Shown here one piece after another: positions 1-5,500 of a DNA stretch of 5,708 nucleotides (its first letter is position 1; every line of letters begins with the position of its first letter). The notes under the pieces are model-generated. The model was not told where the DNA came from, did no database searches, and was given only the letters and a program-made list of their open reading frames with translations. A program made the position numbers and the translations under genes. The stretch is from Methanofollis sp. (GTDB lineage: Archaea; Halobacteriota; Methanomicrobia; Methanomicrobiales; Methanofollaceae), in NCBI GenBank assembly GCA_028696365.1, contig JAQVHG010000153.1, positions 1-5,708 of the forward strand, read 5' to 3'.

Positions 1-1
1 C

Positions 2-718
2 CCCTTCGCCAAGACCATCGGGAACTTCTGTGGGCTCGCAGGTGCAGTTCCTGATGCAATCGTCAGGGGCACCGGGCAGGTCGAGGGAAGGACCGGGACG
101 GCGCTGGATATGTTCGGCGACAAGAGTGCCCTTGAGGGTGTCTCCAGGATTGGGCGGAGCGCCGGGATCGTCGAGGCCTATGTCGAACAGGTCCACCGGC
201 ACGTCGACATCAGGCGCGTCCCGCCTGAGCGCGACCGTTTCGGTCGGGTACCGGTCAACTCCAGGGTCGCCCACGACTCTGGGGTGGTCCTCATCGGGTG
301 CGACGTCGGCGAGAACGGGAGCGAGACCGGTGCACTCAATACCATCGGCGCAGAGATCTATGAGAAGTACAGCAAGGGTCTGCTCACCGATGTGATCGAT
401 CATGTCTGCTCCGAGATGGCCCTGCGGCTCATCGACGTCGCCGTCGAGCACGACCTAGTCCCTGAGAACTCGTCCATTGGTTTTACCGGGCGGGCGGCGA
501 TTTCAGGGAAGAAACCGCAGTATATCCTGGACGGGATCGCGGAGCGCGGACTGTACAAAGATCCGCAGGACCATGTGGTCTTTGTGGACGATGGACTTGC
601 GAGGGGTGCCGCCCTGATGGGCAGGTGCATGAACTCCCTTGGCAAGCCGAAGAACCCGCTCGGCGGCGTCCGTGGCGGACGGTGTATCATGGCAAAGCGG
701 ATCAAGATCGGAAAATGA
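2..718 (+). CDS. Methanogenesis marker protein 14 (DUF2114-like), 5'-truncated by the window edge
   Basis: The reading frame is open from base 2 and ends at TGA 716-718, giving 238 C-terminal residues; the true start lies outside the window, so the internal ATG at 110 (visible residue 37) is not the start. Gly-rich segments typical of this ASKHA-like, hydantoinase/activase-related family are visible: GNFCGLAGAVPDA at residues 7-19, GCDVGENGSETGALN around 99-113, GFTGRAAISGKK at 160-171, FVDDGLARGAALMGRC at about 194-209, and the C-terminal NPLGGVRGGRCI at 218-229. Members are essentially restricted to methanogens, but the biochemical role is unknown; a part in assembly or activation of methanogenesis enzymes is only presumed from that distribution. 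The assignment rests on recognising the conserved C-terminus, not on a database search. Marker protein 15 is a related alternative but fits less well. It is followed after 10 bases by a small gene on the same strand, so the two are probably one operon. Confidence 0.8.
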   Translation, partial: PFAKTIGNFCGLAGAVPDAIVRGTGQVEGRTGTALDMFGDKSALEGVSRIGRSAGIVEAYVEQVHRHVDIRRVPPERDRFGRVPVNSRVAHDSGVVLIGCDVGENGSETGALNTIGAEIYEKYSKGLLTDVIDHVCSEMALRLIDVAVEHDLVPENSSIGFTGRAAISGKKPQYILDGIAERGLYKDPQDHVVFVDDGLARGAALMGRCMNSLGKPKNPLGGVRGGRCIMAKRIKIGK

Positions 719-728
719 GGCTGAACAA

Positions 729-968
729 ATGGCAGAGGAAGAAGAACTCTTTGACCTCCTGATCCCACCTGGTGTGCCCAGGTCAGCGATCAGGGATATC
801 ATCACGAAGTACGACGTCGACCTAGTCGACAGGGCAGAACAACTTAATTTCGCCAATATGGAAGGAGACACCCGTTACCTCCTTGCCTTCCGCGGGAAGA
901 AGGAAGTGCTCGAAGAAGCAGAGAAGGATCTGCATGCGCTTGTCCTCGACTTCATAGGCGAGGAATAA
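729..968 (+). CDS. Small uncharacterised protein (79 aa) downstream of marker protein 14
   Basis: The ATG at 729-731 lies 10 bases after the preceding stop codon, and a GAGG site (717-720) that overlaps that stop sits 8 bases upstream, which suggests translational coupling. The frame stays open upstream to 639, but that part lies inside the preceding gene and has no reason to be translated. The 79-residue product is acidic (MAEEEE start, GEE end), has no Cys, and has no signal peptide or membrane segment. Its predicted order of elements is strand (LFDLLIP), helix (residues about 18-28), strands (about 30-43 and 49-55), helix (57-71) and strand (VLDFI), which would suit a ferredoxin-like fold; this is read by eye. 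I do not recognise the family. Co-transcription with a methanogen marker gene suggests, but does not show, a role linked to that protein. A T run follows the stop, so this appears to be the last gene of the unit. Confidence 0.8.
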   Translation: MAEEEELFDLLIPPGVPRSAIRDIITKYDVDLVDRAEQLNFANMEGDTRYLLAFRGKKEVLEEAEKDLHALVLDFIGEE

Positions 969-974
969 AAACTC

Positions 975-981
975 TTTTTTT
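975..981 (+). terminator. T-run terminator of the marker-14 unit
   Basis: A run of seven T starts seven bases after the TAA stop of the 79-residue gene. Uninterrupted T runs on the coding strand just after a stop are the usual intrinsic termination signal in archaea. No stable hairpin directly precedes it. The run also forms one end of the long inverted repeat described at 976-1223. Confidence 0.6.
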
Positions 982-1011
982 CGGCTTTGTAGAAACTCTC
1001 ACCTCTTGTGT

Positions 1012-1029
1012 GGGTGATGTGTATCACCC
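1012..1029. repeat. Perfect 18-base palindrome (GGGTGAT-GTGT-ATCACCC)
   Basis: Seven-base arms at 1012-1018 and 1023-1029 are perfect reverse complements around a GTGT loop; a T-G and a G-C pair can extend the stem by two. It starts 30 bases after the T run. It could be a transcript-end hairpin or a binding site for a dimeric regulator, but no promoter follows it, so an operator role is less likely. Confidence 0.55.
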
Positions 1030-1049
1030 GCCTTCCTCCCTCTTCGGCC

Positions 1050-1074
1050 GGGGGTGAGTTCCGCCCGAACCCCC
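1050..1074. repeat. GGGGGT/ACCCCC hairpin
   Basis: Arms at 1050-1055 and 1069-1074 are perfect complements around a 13-base loop. A competing five-base pairing, TTCGG 1044-1048 with CCGAA 1065-1069, is possible. It is the first of three G-tract/C-tract hairpins in this gap. A six-base stem alone is weak evidence; its GC content and neighbours make it notable. Confidence 0.35.
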
Positions 1075-1159
1075 AGGAGCAAGATTGGGCCGGAAAGGCA
1101 CATTCAAATTTCCAGAAGAGAGATTGCCGTCCTCGACCTATCGTGTTCGCGGGGGCCCA

Positions 1160-1181
1160 GGGGGGGCAGCCAAGCCCCCCC
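1160..1181. repeat. G7/C7 hairpin inside the left half of the palindromic element
   Basis: GGGGGGGC (1160-1167) pairs perfectly with GCCCCCCC (1174-1181), an eight-base stem with the six-base loop AGCCAA. It mirrors the hairpin at 1243-1266, and the two stems share almost no loop sequence. Confidence 0.55.
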
Positions 1182-1210
1182 GCAGAGATAACTGTCCAGA
1201 GGGTTTCTAC

Positions 1211-1237
1211 AGAGCCGAAAAAATTATTTTTCGCTCT
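1211..1237. repeat. A/T-rich central hairpin
   Basis: CGAAAAA (1216-1222) pairs with TTTTTCG (1227-1233) around the loop ATTA. Skipping C1215, AGAG (1211-1214) then pairs with CTCT (1234-1237), making an 11-base-pair stem with one bulge. Its 5' side overlaps the right arm of the 25-base inverted repeat, so the two foldings exclude each other. It could act as a terminator-like structure. Confidence 0.5.
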
Positions 1238-1242
1238 CCCTG

Positions 1243-1266
1243 CCGGGGGGGTTGCACCCCCCCCGG
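1243..1266. repeat. G7/C7 hairpin inside the right half of the palindromic element
   Basis: CCGGGGGGG (1243-1251) pairs with CCCCCCCGG (1258-1266), a perfect nine-base stem around the loop TTGCAC. Such a GC-only stem would be very stable in RNA or in single-stranded DNA. Confidence 0.6.
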
Positions 1267-1380
1267 ATCCCCTGCCATACGAGAGAGTCGAGGACGGCAA
1301 ACTCCTCTTCATCTTTTCTCCATCTTCTTGGTCATCCATGCCGTCTCTCCGGTTCAAGGTTCACTCGTGGTCCCTGGAGG

Positions 1381-1452
1381 TTGGTTCTAAGCCCTATCAC
1401 AAGGCTCTGCTTTCCCCAGAACCAAAAAAAGAAAAGAAACGAAAAGAAAAAA
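1381..1452 (-). terminator. T-rich terminator with hairpin for the acyl-CoA synthetase gene
   Basis: Read on the minus strand, the bases just past the synthetase stop form a T-rich tract (1452 down to 1424, with runs of six, four, four and seven T). It is followed by a stem of eight pairs, 1418-1425 with 1381-1388 (AGAACCAA/TTGGTTCT), which encloses a small AGCC/GGCT stem (1390-1393 with 1403-1406). Archaeal termination depends mainly on the T runs; the hairpin may add to it. Confidence 0.65.
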
Positions 1453-1464
1453 CCAGGTCCAGGT

Positions 1465-3135
1465 TCAGTCGTCCTGGTCGTGGTTGTGATTGTGGTTGTT
1501 CTCGTAGCGTTCCATCTCGAGCATCTTCAGTTCCTTGCGTTTGATCTTGCCTGAGATGGTCTTTGGGAGATCGTCGACGAACTCGATAGCCCGCGGGTAC
1601 TTGTACGGCGCAGTCGTCTTCTTCACATGCCGCTGGAGTTCCTTGACAAGGACGTCAGACGACTCGAACCCCTCGTTGAGGATGACGAACGCCTTGACGA
1701 TCATCCCGCGGATGAGGTCCGGAGATCCGACGACGGCACACTCCTTGACCGCCGGGTGCTCCATGAGTGCCGACTCAACCTCGAAGGGGCCGATACGGTA
1801 GCCTGAACTCTTGATCACGTCGTCAGTCCGGCCCACGAACCAGTAGTAGCCGTCGTCGTCGAAGTACGCCCGGTCGCCGGTATAATAAAACCCGTTCTGG
1901 AACGACTCGGCATTCGCCTCAGGGTTGTCGAGATACTCCACGATCAGCCCGACCGGCCTTGGGTCAAGCGAGATCGCGATCCGCCCCTCTTCATAAGCAC
2001 CGAGCGGGTGCCCCTCCTCGTCATGGATCTCGACATGCCAGCCAGGCGAGGGGCGGCCCATCGAACCAAGCTTCGGTTCAAGGCATGGGAACGTGGCGAT
2101 GGCACAGACCGTCTCGCTCTGCCCGTAACCCTCTCTGATAGTGAGCCCGGTCCCTTCCTGCCAGATCCTGATCACCTCTGGGTTGAGAGGCTCGCCCGCG
2201 CTGGTGCAGTGGCGCAACTCGCGCAGGTCGTACTTCTTCAGGTCCGCAAGGATGAGCATCCGGTAGACCGTCGGCGGGGCGCAGAAGGTGGTGACCTCGT
2301 ACTTCTCCATGAGCGGGAGGAGTTCGGTCGCGGAGAACTTGCCATGAATGTCATGGACAAAGACCGCCGCCCCGCAGATCCACTGCCCGAAGATCTTGCC
2401 CCAACCACACTTCGCCCACCCGGTGTCAGAGAACGTGAAGTGGACGTCATGTTTGGTGAGGTCCTGCCAATACTTCGCGGTGACGATGTGGCCGAGAGGA
2501 TGGGCCTGGTCGTGGAGCACCATCTTTGGCTCGCCGGTTGTGCCTGAGGTGAAGTAGATGAGCATCGGGTCGGTCGCCCTCGTCTTCTTCTTCACCGGCA
2601 GCGAGACCGTGTGGTGGAGGACCGGCGCGGGGTACATCAGTTCGTACGGGAAACTCGCCCACCCCTCCTGCTCGCCGTCCGCCAGGAAACGGTACTTGAG
2701 CGTGGGGCACTCCTTACAGATCTCATCGATCTTCCACGAGTGCTCCAGGTTCGTGATGACCATCTTGAACTTGCCCGCGTTCACTCGATACTTCAGGTCC
2801 TTTGGGGTGAGGAGCGTCGGGCATGGACAGTATACGGCACCGAGTTTGATGAGGGCGGTGACGAAGATCCACCATTCAGGTACTCTTGGAAGGAGGATAA
2901 GTACCCGGTCACCCTTACAGATGTCGTACTTAAGCAGGATATTTGCCGCCTGGTTCGAGAGATTTGCCATATCCCGGAAGGTGAATTTCTTCTCTTCACC
3001 GTGCTGGTCAATCCAGATCATGGCAAGGCGGTTGCGGTCTTTTTTGGCCCATGCATCGACGACGTCGTACCCGAAGTTGAAGTACTCGGGGACGTCGATC
3101 GTAAAGTCTGCACAGGTCTCTTCGTAGTTTTCCAT
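1465..3135 (-). CDS. AMP-forming acyl-CoA synthetase (medium-chain/branched acyl type)
   Basis: This is an ANL-superfamily enzyme that activates a carboxylic acid with ATP to an acyl-adenylate and then forms the acyl-CoA thioester. From the start at 3135 (556 residues) the motifs are: TSGTTGEPK phosphate loop at 196-204; DTGW..K.GW at 237-245, typical of the medium-chain (ACSM/Macs) branch; EGYGQSET at 335-342; the ribose-binding Asp of YTGD at 421; the hinge region WFVGRTDD around 433-439 followed by GYR 445-447; and PKTISGK with the catalytic Lys at 530. All key residues are present, so the enzyme should be active. The substrate cannot be fixed from motifs; medium-chain, branched or aryl acids are more likely than acetate. 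The frame extends to ATGs at 3150 and 3177; I prefer 3135 because only it has a well-placed ribosome site. The C-terminus ends in an unusual NNHNHNHDQDD tail. No partner gene lies in the same operon. Confidence 0.9.
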   Translation of the reverse strand: MENYEETCADFTIDVPEYFNFGYDVVDAWAKKDRNRLAMIWIDQHGEEKKFTFRDMANLSNQAANILLKYDICKGDRVLILLPRVPEWWIFVTALIKLGAVYCPCPTLLTPKDLKYRVNAGKFKMVITNLEHSWKIDEICKECPTLKYRFLADGEQEGWASFPYELMYPAPVLHHTVSLPVKKKTRATDPMLIYFTSGTTGEPKMVLHDQAHPLGHIVTAKYWQDLTKHDVHFTFSDTGWAKCGWGKIFGQWICGAAVFVHDIHGKFSATELLPLMEKYEVTTFCAPPTVYRMLILADLKKYDLRELRHCTSAGEPLNPEVIRIWQEGTGLTIREGYGQSETVCAIATFPCLEPKLGSMGRPSPGWHVEIHDEEGHPLGAYEEGRIAISLDPRPVGLIVEYLDNPEANAESFQNGFYYTGDRAYFDDDGYYWFVGRTDDVIKSSGYRIGPFEVESALMEHPAVKECAVVGSPDLIRGMIVKAFVILNEGFESSDVLVKELQRHVKKTTAPYKYPRAIEFVDDLPKTISGKIKRKELKMLEMERYENNHNHNHDQDD

Positions 3136-3141
3136 GTTGTG

Positions 3142-3148
3142 CTCCGCC
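3142..3148 (-). promoter_or_regulatory. Ribosome binding site that favours the 3135 start
   Basis: GGCGGAG on the minus strand ends six bases before the ATG at 3135. The in-frame ATG at 3150 has no comparable site. The ATG at 3177 has GGTGA directly against it, too close to work well, and probably lies upstream of the transcription start. Confidence 0.5.
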
Positions 3149-3183
3149 ATGGGATCTGTCCGTATACCTATGGTCATTCACCG

Positions 3184-3193
3184 CTTTTTAATC
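3184..3193 (-). promoter_or_regulatory. Possible TATA box of the acyl-CoA synthetase gene
   Basis: The minus strand reads GATTAAAAAG here. A transcription start about 25 bases downstream would fall near 3163, leaving a leader of about 28 bases before the 3135 ATG. The match to an archaeal TATA consensus is partial, and the boxes were read by eye. Confidence 0.35.
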
Positions 3194-3223
3194 TGTGCGC
3201 TCCCGCGGCGGTCGGACCCCGGG

Positions 3224-3230
3224 CTTTATG
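3224..3230 (+). promoter_or_regulatory. Possible TATA box of the transporter gene
   Basis: CTTTATG is the only A/T-rich stretch in the GC-rich sequence close to the transporter start. Transcription starting about 25 bases on, near 3253, would give a leader of about 20 bases that still includes the G-rich ribosome site. The match is weak. Confidence 0.3.
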
Positions 3231-3258
3231 AGGGCGCAATGCGATCTCCTGGCGATCA

Positions 3259-3270
3259 AGGGGGCGGGGA
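3259..3270 (+). promoter_or_regulatory. Ribosome binding site of the transporter gene
   Basis: The purine-rich stretch AGGGGGCGGGGA precedes the ATG at 3274 by three bases. It is long and G-rich, so the exact pairing register with 16S rRNA is unclear, but it supports this start. Confidence 0.45.
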
Positions 3271-3273
3271 GAG

Positions 3274-5061
3274 ATGGACATCGGGACGATCGCAGCCATA
3301 GGCGTGCTTCTCGCGGCGGTCGTACTCTTTGTGACCGAACGGTTCAGGCTCGACGTCACCGCGGCGATCCTGCTGCTCGCCCTTGCGTGGCTTGGACTGG
3401 TCACCCCTGCCCAGGCGTTTTCAGGATTTGCGAGCAATGCCGTCGTCGCGATGGCAGGGCTGATGGTCCTGGGATACGGGGTCGACCGGGCCGGGTTTAT
3501 GCACCGGCTCTCGCAGTTCCTCATCGCCAGGGGCGGGTGGTCAGAGCGGCGCCTCGTCGTGACGGTCTCCATAGTCGTCGGCATGGTCTCGTCGGTGATG
3601 CAGAATGTTGGGGCGATCGTGCTCTTTCTCCCGGCACTGCTCAGGATCGCGAAGGGTGCCGGGGTTTCGCCCTCGCGGCTCCTGATGCCCGCGGGGTTTG
3701 CGGTGATCCTCGGCGGGACGATCACCATGGTCGGATCGACCCCGCTCATCCTCCTCAACGACATCATGCTCCAGAGCGGCTACGAGCCTTTCGGCCTCTT
3801 CGCCCCGGCTCCGGTCGGGCTTGCGCTTCTCCTGACCTGGACCGTCCTCTTCGCCCTCGTCGGCCGCCATCTCCTCCCTCATGCCGCCGACGGCGAGGTG
3901 AAGAGGCCGCAGGAAGCACTGGTGGCGGGGTGGGACCTGCCCGCCGGGGTGCACTACGGCCGCGTCCCCGAGACAAGCCCGCTCGTGGGGGCGACACGGG
4001 AGGAGGCAGGGCTCAGAGCCAGGTACGCCCTCCACCTCCTGGCCCTCTCCGAGGGAGGCGACGTCCTCTATGCCCCCTGGCGCTACACGCGTTTTGTGGC
4101 CGGGCAGGAACTCGCGCTCCTCGGAAACGAAGAGGACTTTCTCAGGTGCGTCCATGACTACGGCCTTGAGGTGAGCAGGGGCGAGAGGCAGACCGTCCTC
4201 GGACTCTCGCCGGCCAGCGCCGGGTTTGCCGAGGTGGTGGTGAGGCCAAAGACCGGGGTGGTGGAGAGGACCCTCAGGGAACTTGGCCTGCGAAAGAATT
4301 TCGGGGTCGAACCGCTCCTCCTGGTCTCAGGTGACGAAGGGCCGTTCCACGAGTTCTCGAACCGCCCCCTGAAGCCCGGCGACATCATCGTGGTGCACGG
4401 GCGGTGGGAACGCCTGCATGCTCTCGCCGAGGGCACCGGGTTCGTGCTCGCCACCCCGCTCGAAGAGGAGGGGCTGCGGGAGTCCAGGGCCCCGGCCGCG
4501 GCGGCATGTTTTGCCGGGGCGCTCCTCCTCACCCTTACCGGTGCGCCGATCGGGCTCTCCTTCTTTACCGGGGCGGTGGGGATGGTCCTCTCAGGGGTGG
4601 TGACCGTCGGCGAGGCCTATCGGGCCATCGACTGGCGGACCATCGTCCTCATCGGGGGGCTGATCCCGCTCGGGATCGCGATGGAAACGTCAGGGGCCGC
4701 TGCGGCGATCGCCGCCGGGATGACGACGCTCCTGGCAGGCCGTCCTCTCTTCCTGGTCCTCCTCGCCTTCTCCCTCCTCACCACTTTCCTCTCGCTTTTT
4801 CTTTCCAATGCGGCGGCGACGGTCCTTCTGGTCCCTCTCGCCATCGCGGTTGCGGGTGATTGGGGCATCGACCCCGCAGGGCTTGCACTGCTCATCGGGG
4901 TTTCGGCCTCCAACTCTTTTCTCTTCCCCACCCACCAGGTCAATGCCCTGCTCATCGGGCCTGGGGGCTACCGCACCCGCGATTTTCTGCGGGCCGGAGC
5001 AATCCTCACCCCGCTCTTTGCCCTGATCTCGACACTCCTGGTTTATCTTCTCTACCTCTGA
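3274..5061 (+). CDS. SLC13/DASS-type transporter with central RCK_C (TrkA-C) domains
   Basis: This is a 595-residue membrane protein of the ion transporter superfamily (SLC13, ArsB, NhaD relatives), which moves anions such as sulfate, dicarboxylates or other oxyanions, usually with Na+. About six hydrophobic segments lie in residues 4-200 and six or seven in 406-595, in the two-half inverted layout of the family. The soluble block between them (about 215-400) resembles two RCK_C/TrkA-C domains; the second is clearer, with GVVERTLRELGLR at 328-340 and PLKPGDIIVVHG at 365-376. Ion-site loops are visible: QNVGAIVLFLP (110-120) and SNAAATVLLVP (511-521), with GGTITMVGSTP at 147-157 and the late PTHQVNALLIGPGGYR segment at 552-567. 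The first loop has QNV where many SLC13 proteins have SNT, so substrate and coupling ion cannot be read off. The RCK_C block suggests control by a bound ligand. It is divergent from the acyl-CoA synthetase gene; organic acid uptake is possible but only inferred. Confidence 0.88.
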   Translation: MDIGTIAAIGVLLAAVVLFVTERFRLDVTAAILLLALAWLGLVTPAQAFSGFASNAVVAMAGLMVLGYGVDRAGFMHRLSQFLIARGGWSERRLVVTVSIVVGMVSSVMQNVGAIVLFLPALLRIAKGAGVSPSRLLMPAGFAVILGGTITMVGSTPLILLNDIMLQSGYEPFGLFAPAPVGLALLLTWTVLFALVGRHLLPHAADGEVKRPQEALVAGWDLPAGVHYGRVPETSPLVGATREEAGLRARYALHLLALSEGGDVLYAPWRYTRFVAGQELALLGNEEDFLRCVHDYGLEVSRGERQTVLGLSPASAGFAEVVVRPKTGVVERTLRELGLRKNFGVEPLLLVSGDEGPFHEFSNRPLKPGDIIVVHGRWERLHALAEGTGFVLATPLEEEGLRESRAPAAAACFAGALLLTLTGAPIGLSFFTGAVGMVLSGVVTVGEAYRAIDWRTIVLIGGLIPLGIAMETSGAAAAIAAGMTTLLAGRPLFLVLLAFSLLTTFLSLFLSNAAATVLLVPLAIAVAGDWGIDPAGLALLIGVSASNSFLFPTHQVNALLIGPGGYRTRDFLRAGAILTPLFALISTLLVYLLYL

Positions 5062-5480
5062 ACCGGGATGGTAGCGGCGGCCATGACCCGTGCGTAGTCC
5101 TCTTCAGAAATCGCCCGCATCGCCTGGGCAGCGGGGTCGTCCTGCCAGTGTTCCATGCCCTTGAGCACCGTCAGTTCTGCGGCAAGAGGAGCGGCCCGCA
5201 CCGGTTCAGTGAAGAGCGTGACCGGTTTGAGTTTTACCCTGAGCGGATATACCTCGTCGGTCCCCGAGAAAAGCGGGATCCGGTTGATGTAGAGTTCGGA
5301 CGCGATCTCAAAGGCCCCAAGAAAAGCGGGCTCGTCCATGTCGTGGATATAGACGAGGAGAAGGTCGCCGAGTTCGACCTTGCTGATCGTGTCGGCGTGA
5401 CGCTGGGCAACAGCCCAGACCATCTTCTCCTTGATCATCTCCCATTTATTCTCATCAGAGACGGCAATCCAGCAGGTCAT
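5052..5480 (-). CDS. EVE/PUA-like domain protein (UPF0310 type)
   Basis: The 142-residue protein is a single EVE domain, close to the usual size of UPF0310 proteins. Family landmarks are the starting MTCWIAVSDENKWEMIKEK with Trp4 and Trp13, VWAVAQRHADTISKV at 21-35, GDLLLVYI at 38-45, GAFEIASELY around 55-64, and YPLRVKLKP at 78-86. EVE domains share the PUA/YTH-like barrel and are thought to bind modified bases in DNA or RNA; the true ligand here is unknown. There is no membrane segment or signal peptide. The gene converges on the transporter, and their coding ends overlap by 10 bases. It has no ribosome site ahead of its ATG but does have a TATA box at the distance expected for a leaderless transcript. 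Function beyond nucleic-acid binding is inference. Confidence 0.87.
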   Translation of the reverse strand: MTCWIAVSDENKWEMIKEKMVWAVAQRHADTISKVELGDLLLVYIHDMDEPAFLGAFEIASELYINRIPLFSGTDEVYPLRVKLKPVTLFTEPVRAAPLAAELTVLKGMEHWQDDPAAQAMRAISEEDYARVMAAATIPVQR

Positions 5481-5500
5481 GGATGGTGATCGGTTGTCCC

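Larger units (their letters stand above)
976..1223. repeat. 25-base inverted repeat, arms 976-1000 and 1199-1223
   Basis: The left arm reads TTTTTTCGGCTTTGTAGAAA then CTCTC; the right arm is its reverse complement at 23 of 25 positions. The two differences (T987 opposite G1212, T997 opposite G1202) would both be G-U pairs in a plus-strand RNA, so the arms could pair along their whole length in that strand only. The arms are 198 bases apart. The left arm contains the T run after the 79-residue gene, and the right arm sits near the middle of the palindromic element at 1115-1310. It could be two inverted copies of a dispersed repeat or a long-range RNA stem. Confidence 0.8.
1115..1310. repeat. 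Palindromic REP/MITE-like element of about 196 bases
   Basis: The ends are mirrored. GAAGAG (1115-1120) and TTGCCGTCCTCGAC (1124-1137) on the left recur as exact reverse complements at 1305-1310 and 1287-1300 on the right. Inside each end, in mirrored order, comes a G-run/C-run hairpin (1160-1181 and 1243-1266), and the centre holds an A/T-rich hairpin (1211-1237). The element therefore reads as two diverged copies of one unit placed head to head. I see no open frame for a transposase and no clear flanking target-site duplication (AGA on the left, ACT on the right). A non-autonomous insertion or a REP-type pair is the best reading, but copy number in the genome cannot be judged from one window. 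Confidence 0.6.
969..1464. other. Gene-free, structure-rich intergenic gap
   Basis: No convincing gene lies in these 496 bases between the ends of two convergent transcription units. The open frames crossing it (for example + 1008-1544 and - 875-1357) have low-complexity translations rich in Pro, Gly, Ser and Arg, lack good ribosome sites and run into real genes in other frames. The content is instead terminators at both edges and several inverted repeats and hairpins, listed separately. Base use is uneven, with homopolymer G, C, A and T tracts, unlike the flanking coding sequence. Confidence 0.75.

Noticed and set aside
639..728. Upstream extension of the 79-residue gene
   Set aside because: It overlaps the marker-14 gene by 80 bases in another frame; the ATG at 729 has the correctly spaced ribosome site.
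1115..1310. Insertion sequence or CRISPR repeats
   Set aside because: There is no transposase frame, no clear target duplication, and no regularly spaced direct repeats; the repeats are inverted and occur in single pairs.
875..1357. Open frame of 160 codons on the minus strand over the gap
   Set aside because: Its sequence is a translation of the palindromic element and hairpins, and it runs into the 79-residue gene. No family resemblance is visible.
1352..1363. GGTTCAAGGTTC, which resembles a tRNA T-loop
   Set aside because: No acceptor, D or anticodon stems can be built around it.
1008..1544. Open frame of 178 codons crossing the intergenic gap on the plus strand
   Set aside because: It is low-complexity (Pro, Ser, Lys and Arg runs), lacks a ribosome site, reads through the repeats and terminator, and ends inside the synthetase gene on the opposite strand.
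2008..2547. Plus-strand frames opposite the acyl-CoA synthetase
   Set aside because: They lie antisense to a protein with every adenylation motif intact and show no motif of their own.
3195..4157. Long open frames overlapping the transporter gene in other frames, on both strands
   Set aside because: They are Arg-, Pro- and Gly-rich shadows caused by high GC; the transporter frame has clear membrane segments and family motifs.
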